This document shows, one piece after another, positions 29,901 to 36,898 of a stretch of 64,000 bases of DNA. The notes under the pieces were generated by a model, which saw nothing but the letters and a program-made list of their open reading frames with translations, did not search any database and was not told where the DNA came from. Both the position numbers and the translations under genes were made by a program. The DNA comes from an uncultured Saprospiraceae bacterium. Its GTDB lineage: Bacteria; Bacteroidota; Bacteroidia; Chitinophagales; Saprospiraceae. The DNA is taken from positions 1 through 64,000 of the forward strand of contig CALLXF010000019.1 in the NCBI GenBank assembly GCA_938015805.1, given 5' to 3'. How positions within the stretch are numbered: position 1 is the stretch's first letter; each line of letters begins with the position of its first letter.

Positions 29901-31944
29901 AGCAGGAAACGGAACTAATGATTCTGACATAACCCAGAACGGAACAGCTACAGGTTCTACTATTCCCGTTATGCTTGGATCTGGTGAAATAAATAATGAT
30001 ATAGACGCAGGAGTTTTTGAGCAAGAAGAAAATAATATTCTAGGATACGCATTCGAAGATGTAAACGGAAATGGTCTAAAAGATTTTAACGATGTAAATA
30101 AAAATGGAATAGTCGTAAATCTCTATGATACAGCAGATGTTTTAATATCTAGTACCACAACAGCAGATGATGTAAATGGGATAGCAGGGTTTTATAATTT
30201 CCTTGATGTTCCAGATGGGGATTACTACATACAGTTTGTATTTCCTAATGGTTCCATAGTTACCCTGGCAAATGTAGGTACTAATGAGGCACTAGATTCA
30301 GATCTTACAGATGCAAATGGACCGGCTACTACAGATCTAATAAATCTCTCTATGGGAGGAGCTACGGATCTTATCTGTGGAGGATATTACTTAAGTAGTA
30401 CGTTAGGTAACTATGTTTGGAACGATATGATCGCAAATGGGATTCAAGATCCATCAGAAACTGGTGTAAATAACTTAATTGTAAGACTTTTTGATGATAT
30501 GAATAATCAGATCGCCATGACTTCTACTTTTACTGATGGTAACGGAGATAAAGGGTTTTACGAATTTACAGGAGTCGCTCCTGGTTCTTATTATATTAGA
30601 GTAGATGCTGGTACTGGAATGACCTTTACAGATGCAAATCAAGGAACAGATGATAATATCGATTCCGATGTAAACGGGTCTAATGGATTTGCTTCGACTA
30701 ATTTATACATGGTAAATTCTGGATCATTTATCGATAATATAGATATCGGATTATTAATGCAACCTGCTTCTGTAGGTGATTTTGTTTGGGAAGATTTAAA
30801 TGGTAATGGGGTTCAGGACCCAATGGAAGGAGGTATAGAAGGTGTAGTAGCTGAACTATATAACGACGCCATGGCATTTGTAGCAACAACGACCACTGAT
30901 GTAACCGGAGCATACCTTTTTGATAATATACAACCAGGACTTTATTATATCGTATTTACAGCACCAGGAGACTATATTACCACAGATCCTGACCAAGGGG
31001 GAAATGATACTAATGACTCCGATATAATGAATGCAATCGAGCCAGGAGCAACTAATATTTTTGATCTGAGTCCTGGAGAAAACGATATGGATATAGATGC
31101 TGGATTTTACTTACCGGCAGATATTGGGGATTTTGTTTGGAATGATTTAAATAAAGATGGAATTCAGGATCCTGGTGAACCGGGACTGGAAGGCGTAACT
31201 GTTGATTTACGATTTGGGACATTTATCGTTTTAGCTACAACTGTAACCGACGAAAATGGATTTTTTACTTTTCCTGGCTTAAAGCAAGGTGTTTACTCGC
31301 TTAGATTTTATGATATTCCATCAGGCTTCCAGTTTAGTCCTAAGGATCAAGGAACAGATGATACTAAAGATAATGATGCTGCTATGAATGGGGAAACACC
31401 ATTGATCTCCTTAGCCCACGGTGTTGACTTTATGGATTTAGATGCGGGCTTGTTTGATACCAGCACATTACTAGAAGATGATCTTTCTTTCCAAGACGAT
31501 GAGGAAAATGGAGAAGATGAAGATGAAGGAGAAGATAACGAGGATGATTTAGAAGAAGATGATCCTCAGGACGGTGGAGAAGAGGACAATGATGATGATC
31601 ATCAGGAAACTATCGATGCTCTAGTAGGTGAGAATACTACTTTAACAGGTGATGGTAATTTAGAGGAGAACGATCAGGAAGTATTGGCTTTTAGTATAAA
31701 CATCTGGCCGATGCCTACTACAGGATTATTACATCATAAGATTATTGCTAAGACAGATTCTCCGATAAAGTGGACCATCAGTAATAATATAGGAAAACCA
31801 GTGATGAGGGGAACGGAAGAGAATTTAGAAACGGGAATAAATGAATTTAAAATAAATGCCACAGATTTACTCCCTGGCATCTATTATATCAAGTATCAGA
31901 TGTACGGTTTTTATCGTGTAAAACCGCTGATTATTGTTGACTAA
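23986..31944 (+). CDS. Giant secreted surface protein with about 19 SdrD B-like (Cna-B-fold) repeats, acidic linker and T9SS sorting domain
   Basis: Signal peptide; repeated units such as [31 protein letters not shown]...[23 protein letters not shown]...DIDAGFY; Asp/Glu-rich linker; C-terminal [12 protein letters not shown]...[24 protein letters not shown]. Confidence 0.92.
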   Translation: [2652 protein letters not shown]

Positions 31945-31960
31945 AATGTATAAATTTTAG
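31941..31960. terminator. Short convergent hairpin containing both stop codons
   Basis: CTAAAAT-GTATAA-ATTTTAG, perfect 7-bp arms between convergent genes. Confidence 0.4.
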
Positions 31961-32370
31961 CAATGATGATCAAAAGCTTTTTGTAAGTTTTGAGCAATAT
32001 CCTGAGCCGTGTGGCCTTCGATATGATGACGCTCTAACATATGTACAAGTTTACCATCTTTGAATAATGCAATAGATGGTGATGATGGAGGATATGGAAG
32101 CATATACTCTCTTGCTCGGTCTGTAGCAGATTTATCTACACCCGCAAAAACTGTAAATAGTTGGTCCGGTTTCTTAGATCCCTGTATGGACATCTTAGCT
32201 CCAGGCCTTGCATTTGCAGCAGCACATCCGCATACGGAATTGACGACTACCAGGGTAGTCCCTTCGTTTTTTGTAAGTTGATGATCAACTTCTTCAACGG
32301 TTTGTAAACTTGTAAAACCAAAATCTGTTAGATCTTTGGCCATTGGTGTTGTTAATTCTGCAGGATACAT
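31957..32370 (-). CDS. BrxA/BrxB family bacilliredoxin (YphP/YqiW-like)
   Basis: VVVNSVCGCAAANARPGA, VFAGVDKSATDRAREYMLPYPPSSPSIALFKDG. Confidence 0.92.
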   Translation of the reverse strand: MYPAELTTPMAKDLTDFGFTSLQTVEEVDHQLTKNEGTTLVVVNSVCGCAAANARPGAKMSIQGSKKPDQLFTVFAGVDKSATDRAREYMLPYPPSSPSIALFKDGKLVHMLERHHIEGHTAQDIAQNLQKAFDHHC

Positions 32371-32404
32371 ATTATGATTTCTTTAAATTCGTTATTTTGT
32401 AATG

Positions 32405-32412
32405 TATATTTG
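32405..32412 (+). promoter_or_regulatory. Candidate -7 box TATATTTG upstream of the cytochrome cluster
   Basis: TAnnTTTG match; overlaps the left end of the TGAACAAT...ATTGTTCA inverted repeat. Confidence 0.3.
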
Positions 32413-32498
32413 AACAATCTTTCTAACACCTAAAGGGGTATAAATTGTTCACAAATAAAAGATTTTTTAATCTTTAGAATAGCAAAATCTAAAACTTT

Positions 32499-32855
32499 AT
32501 GATAAAGTATATACTATTTGCGTTAGGAACGATAGTCTTGTTTTCTTGCTCGAGAGATGTAGTGGCGGAGCCAGATTGCGATATTATCGCACCGCAGACC
32601 TATCAGGAAGTAAAGTTAATTCTTAATGAATCATGCTCTTATTCCGGTTGTCATCTAAATAATATAGCTCCGGGAAACTTCGATACTTACGAGGGAGTAA
32701 AAGAGTTTTTAGATAATAATGAAAGTAGTTTTAGGTCCGAAGTAAATACTGGAGATATGCCACCTGATTATGCGGACGAAGGCAAAGAAATTATTTCTCC
32801 AGTTGCAAAATTGCAATTAGCTTGTTGGTTAGATCGTGGATATCCAGAAGAATAA
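32499..32855 (+). CDS. Small lipoprotein with cytochrome-like CxxxxCH motif
   Basis: Lipobox LFSCSRD; LNESCSYSGCHLNNIAPGNFDTYEGVKEFLDN; MPPDY; LQLACWLDRGYPEE. Confidence 0.65.
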   Translation: MIKYILFALGTIVLFSCSRDVVAEPDCDIIAPQTYQEVKLILNESCSYSGCHLNNIAPGNFDTYEGVKEFLDNNESSFRSEVNTGDMPPDYADEGKEIISPVAKLQLACWLDRGYPEE

Positions 32856-32858
32856 ACT

Positions 32859-33773
32859 ATGAATAAAATTTTAAACGTTTTACTTTTTTTGGTTTGCACC
32901 AATATTCTATTAGGACAAAGTACTGATAAGGAAGTCAATAAACCTCCAGCGGTAAAAGTATTCCAGACTTTTAAGGATACTAGAGTGATTAATACTCATG
33001 CAACAGAAATGCTGCCAAAAGGAAAGCTAGATTTTAGAATAGGTCACCGATTTGGAGATGCAGGTGGAGCACTAGGAGGGTGGAGTAATTTCTATGGATT
33101 AGAAAATGCCTCTGATGTCTTAATCGGTTTTGAATATGGAGTAAACGATAATGTAATGATCGGAATCAATAGGACAAAAGGATCTTCCGAGTTAAGACAA
33201 AATATAAACTCTCTAGTAAAAATTAGATTGATGCATCAGGAGTTCAATGGTAATAAACCATTTTCGCTAGCTGTATTAGGAGTGAGTAGTTACTCGACGA
33301 TGCCAGCCAGTGATTTTCCTGGATCTTTATCTTTTTTTACTAGCAGTGCACACCGATTGTCTTATCACTTATCAGTGATTTTATCTAAGAAAATATCTAA
33401 TTACTTTTCGTTACAAGTAAACGGATCTTGGACATATCGTAACCTAGTGCCTTTATTTATAGATCCACCTAGTGATACTAACGATTTAGCAAGTGTAGGG
33501 TTTGCAGGCAAAGTTCAGCTGACTAAGGCGTTTGGAATTGTATTAGATTATAATGTTCCTATTTCTTCTTTACGTAAACCAGAAAATGGTTATTATCATC
33601 CATTTGGTTTTGGTCTAGAATGGGAGACAGGAGGAGGACATGTCTTTCAAATGAACTTTACAAATTCTACGGGATTATCAGAGACAGATTATATACCTTA
33701 CACTACCAGTAACTGGTTGGATGGCGAGTTTAGATGGGGCTTTACTATTTCTAGGCAATTTACAGTGAGATAA
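32859..33773 (+). CDS. DUF5777-like outer-membrane beta-barrel protein
   Basis: Signal peptide; VFQTFKDTRVINTHATEMLPKGKLDFRIGHRFGDAGGALGGWSNFYGLENASDVLIGFEYG. Confidence 0.75.
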   Translation: MNKILNVLLFLVCTNILLGQSTDKEVNKPPAVKVFQTFKDTRVINTHATEMLPKGKLDFRIGHRFGDAGGALGGWSNFYGLENASDVLIGFEYGVNDNVMIGINRTKGSSELRQNINSLVKIRLMHQEFNGNKPFSLAVLGVSSYSTMPASDFPGSLSFFTSSAHRLSYHLSVILSKKISNYFSLQVNGSWTYRNLVPLFIDPPSDTNDLASVGFAGKVQLTKAFGIVLDYNVPISSLRKPENGYYHPFGFGLEWETGGGHVFQMNFTNSTGLSETDYIPYTTSNWLDGEFRWGFTISRQFTVR

Positions 33774-34789
33774 TGAAATTAATCATTCTTATACCTTTAT
33801 TTATTTTGGGATTAGTTTTGGTTAAAAAACCAGAGAGTCCATCTATTCCTTTAAATGAACGGACTGTTAATTCTGTTTTAGCAGAGCTAGGAGAAAATAA
33901 TAGAGGAAAACAGCCTGACTATACGATGCCAGGAGTCTCTGCTGAGAAGGGAAGAGAGCTTGTCATTGATGGTTTTACAACTTCTGACGGTAAAAAAACT
34001 AGAAAACAGAGTAAACATTTTAAATGTATTTCTTGCCATAATGTAGTAAAGGAAGATATCGATTTATCTGATCCCGATCCGCAGTCAAGATTAGAATATA
34101 CTAACGATTTAGGAATACCTTTCTTACAGGGTACTACGCTTTATGGTGCGGTAAACAGAGCTACATATTATAACGGTGATTACGCTAAAAAATATGGAGA
34201 TCTCGTAAAACCCGCTAGAAATGATATCAGAGGAGCCATCCAGTTATGTGCTGTAGAATGTGCCCAAGGGCGTGAATTAAAAGATTGGGAAATTGAATCT
34301 ATATTAGCCTATTTATGGTTTATAGAATTAAAAATGTCGGACCTTGTTTTTACTACTGAAGAACTGAAGGAGGTACTAACCCCTGCAGCCTCAATAGAGG
34401 AAAGAGGCAAAAAGGCTGAGCTCATTAAATCTAAGTTTGCTTCTGGAGCGGCAGCTCATTTCGAGTATCCGCCTGACGATCGTAAAAAGGGGTACGAAGG
34501 TCTAGTAGGAGTTCCTGATAATGGAAAACTCATCTACGAAAACAGCTGCTTATACTGTCATGAAAATAAAAAATACTCTTTCTTACATTTAGACAATAGT
34601 AAACTGAGTTTTAAATCTTTAAATGGAAAGGTAGGTACTTATCACCCACATTCTATTTATCAGGTATCTAGATGGGGTGTCCCTACTAAATCTGGTAAAA
34701 GTTCTTATATGCCGCAGTATCCAGTAGAGAAAATGAGCAATCAGCAACTTGAAGATTTAAGATCGTATATCGCTCTGAAATCCGAGTAG
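33773..34789 (+). CDS. Di-heme c-type cytochrome
   Basis: Two CxxCH motifs, FKCISCHN and NSCLYCHEN; N-terminal hydrophobic segment. Confidence 0.85.
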   Translation: MKLIILIPLFILGLVLVKKPESPSIPLNERTVNSVLAELGENNRGKQPDYTMPGVSAEKGRELVIDGFTTSDGKKTRKQSKHFKCISCHNVVKEDIDLSDPDPQSRLEYTNDLGIPFLQGTTLYGAVNRATYYNGDYAKKYGDLVKPARNDIRGAIQLCAVECAQGRELKDWEIESILAYLWFIELKMSDLVFTTEELKEVLTPAASIEERGKKAELIKSKFASGAAAHFEYPPDDRKKGYEGLVGVPDNGKLIYENSCLYCHENKKYSFLHLDNSKLSFKSLNGKVGTYHPHSIYQVSRWGVPTKSGKSSYMPQYPVEKMSNQQLEDLRSYIALKSE

Positions 34790-34826
34790 TTTTAAAAGTC
34801 AGATGCTATCAAAGGTCTATAGAATG

Positions 34827-34848
34827 AAAAGTATTTTAGAATACTTTT
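34827..34848. terminator. Hairpin between convergent genes
   Basis: AAAAGTATT-TTAG-AATACTTTT, perfect 9-bp stem. Confidence 0.5.
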
Positions 34849-34929
34849 AAAGTTTCTATCCGTACTATCCGTCAAAATTTACATAATCTGAGATATTCCA
34901 ATAAACTAACTTATTAAAGTCTATTAGGT

Positions 34930-35517
34930 CTAACTAAGAAGATATTCTTCCCAGTCCTCTATGTGATCGATATCATTCAAAGTTTCTAGTAAAAAATAAC
35001 TTAGTCCTTTACCTTTTACTTTAGAGAGGGTTTGTTTAAATTCTTGGCCTGAGCTCCACGAGATGTTTAAAAACAAATCCATCTGGGTGTGTTTCATCCC
35101 AAGTAAATAATAGCCTCCATCCTTAGCAGGTCCGATGACAACATCATGATGATCTAGTGCTTCTAATGCCTGATCGATAATATCTTTAGTCAGATAGATA
35201 CAGTCGCTACCGATGATAATCGCTTTATCATGATAACTCAGTACTTCTATAAATGCATCCATCATACGTTCGCCTAGATCTATACCTCGTTGCAGCATTT
35301 TTTTGTAGACGAGAGGATTCCATTTATCTTCCTTATCGATAAAATCGCTGTAGTAAAGGTATTTTTGAGCATCTACCATTACGGTAGTACGACGTGTGCT
35401 TTCTAGCAATTTGTTATAGATGGATAATGCTGTAGTATCATCCGTGGACTTGGCTATTCTGGTTTTTGCTTTACCGAGAGCCGGATTTTTAATAAATATG
35501 ATTAGTGCTCCTGCCAA
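34930..35517 (-). CDS. DUF2064 / TIGR04282-type glycosyltransferase-like protein
   Basis: ALIIFIKNPALGKAKTRIAKS, IGSDCIYL, VVIGPAKDGGYYLLGM. Confidence 0.88.
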   Translation of the reverse strand: MAGALIIFIKNPALGKAKTRIAKSTDDTTALSIYNKLLESTRRTTVMVDAQKYLYYSDFIDKEDKWNPLVYKKMLQRGIDLGERMMDAFIEVLSYHDKAIIIGSDCIYLTKDIIDQALEALDHHDVVIGPAKDGGYYLLGMKHTQMDLFLNISWSSGQEFKQTLSKVKGKGLSYFLLETLNDIDHIEDWEEYLLS

Positions 35518-35520
35518 AAT

Positions 35521-36891
35521 CTAATCCTTTTTATTTTTCTTATCCTCATCATCTTCTTTTAAACGTACCACATCACCTTCTTCTAGTTTTTTAGAAATTG
35601 CAGAATAAGGACCCGTTACGATTTCTTCCCCCTCATCTAGTCCGTTTGTTATGGAAATAAATTCGTCATCCTGTATACCAGTGACCACTTTTACTACTTT
35701 TACTGTATCTGCTGATTTTACAAAAACAACTTCTTCAAAATCATCTTTGCTAGAACTTGTCTCTGTATCCTCATCATCATTATCTACTTCTCTGGTGGTT
35801 ACTGCTTGTATCGGTATACTGAGCTGTCCTTCCATAGTATTAGTAAAAATATCTACAGATGCAGACATGCCAGGTCGGAACGGATACTTAGATCCTAAGG
35901 ATGCATAAGACTCCGAATCGATCCGTATTTTCACTATAAAATTAGTTACTTGATCCGTGTTAAGAGATACACCGCCTAGTGCGGATATATTAGAAGCGGA
36001 GTTTGCGATCTCCGTCACACTTCCCTCAAATGTAGTGCCTAGATAAGCATCCACTTCTATCTCCACTCTATCTCCTAAGTTTACTTTTAAAATATCGTTT
36101 TCGCTGACATCTACTTGTACTTCCATAGCACTTAGATTTGCGATACGCATCATCTCTGTACCTGCCATCTGTATTGTTCCTACGACTCGTTCTCCTTGTT
36201 CTACTGATAGGCTAGATACGATTCCATTTGCAGGAGCCTTAATAGTAGTCCGATTAAGACTGGTCCGTAATTGTTTAAGTACTGCCTCTGAGGATTTTAC
36301 GGCAAACATAGATCCTTCTTTAGATTTTTCTGCAGATTTTATCGAGGCATCGGACGCTCTAATATTGGCCTCGAGCCCTTTTAAATTAGATAAGCTTTGA
36401 TCAAATTCTACTTGAGAAATAACACCATCTGCTTTTAGCTGTACATTTCTGTTATGTATGGTTTTTGCATTTTCTAACTGGGCTAGTATTTGTTCTTTTT
36501 GGGCTTTACTACTTTGTATTTGTGCTTCGCTCATGGACATTTGAGACTTTGCACTATTAAGTCCGGCCTCACCTCTTTCCACTTCGGAGATATAAGTATC
36601 AGGATCTATCTTTGCAAGTATCTGACCCATGACGACACTGTCACCTTCTTCTACCATAAGTTTTACGATCTCTCCCGATACATCTGATGATATTTTTATC
36701 TCAGTTTCCGGAAAAACTTTACCACTTGCAGAGACTGTTTCTGCTATACTTCTTTTGGTAACTTTCTCGATAGTAACCTCTTCTCCTTTTGGTTTAGACT
36801 TAGCTTTGAAATAAACAGCTATCGATAAAATGATAATTAGTAATAGAGCTACCCAGATTATCCACGTTCGTTTTTTCTTCTTTTTAGTCAT
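35521..36891 (-). CDS. Efflux periplasmic adaptor (HlyD/MFP family)
   Basis: N-terminal TM anchor; VEEGDSVVMGQILAKIDPDTY; NRTTIKAPANGIVSSLSVEQGERVVG; long coiled-coil region. Confidence 0.92.
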   Translation of the reverse strand: MTKKKKKRTWIIWVALLLIIILSIAVYFKAKSKPKGEEVTIEKVTKRSIAETVSASGKVFPETEIKISSDVSGEIVKLMVEEGDSVVMGQILAKIDPDTYISEVERGEAGLNSAKSQMSMSEAQIQSSKAQKEQILAQLENAKTIHNRNVQLKADGVISQVEFDQSLSNLKGLEANIRASDASIKSAEKSKEGSMFAVKSSEAVLKQLRTSLNRTTIKAPANGIVSSLSVEQGERVVGTIQMAGTEMMRIANLSAMEVQVDVSENDILKVNLGDRVEIEVDAYLGTTFEGSVTEIANSASNISALGGVSLNTDQVTNFIVKIRIDSESYASLGSKYPFRPGMSASVDIFTNTMEGQLSIPIQAVTTREVDNDDEDTETSSSKDDFEEVVFVKSADTVKVVKVVTGIQDDEFISITNGLDEGEEIVTGPYSAISKKLEEGDVVRLKEDDEDKKNKKD

Positions 36892-36898
36892 GTTTATT

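Noticed and set aside
24108-30913. Multiple antisense or out-of-frame ORFs within the giant repeat gene
   Set aside because: Expected from repetitive, biased coding sequence; none has independent features.
24838-31455. CRISPR-like or tandem DNA repeat array
   Set aside because: The periodicity is ~330-370 nt protein-domain repetition with diverged DNA, not short direct repeats with spacers.
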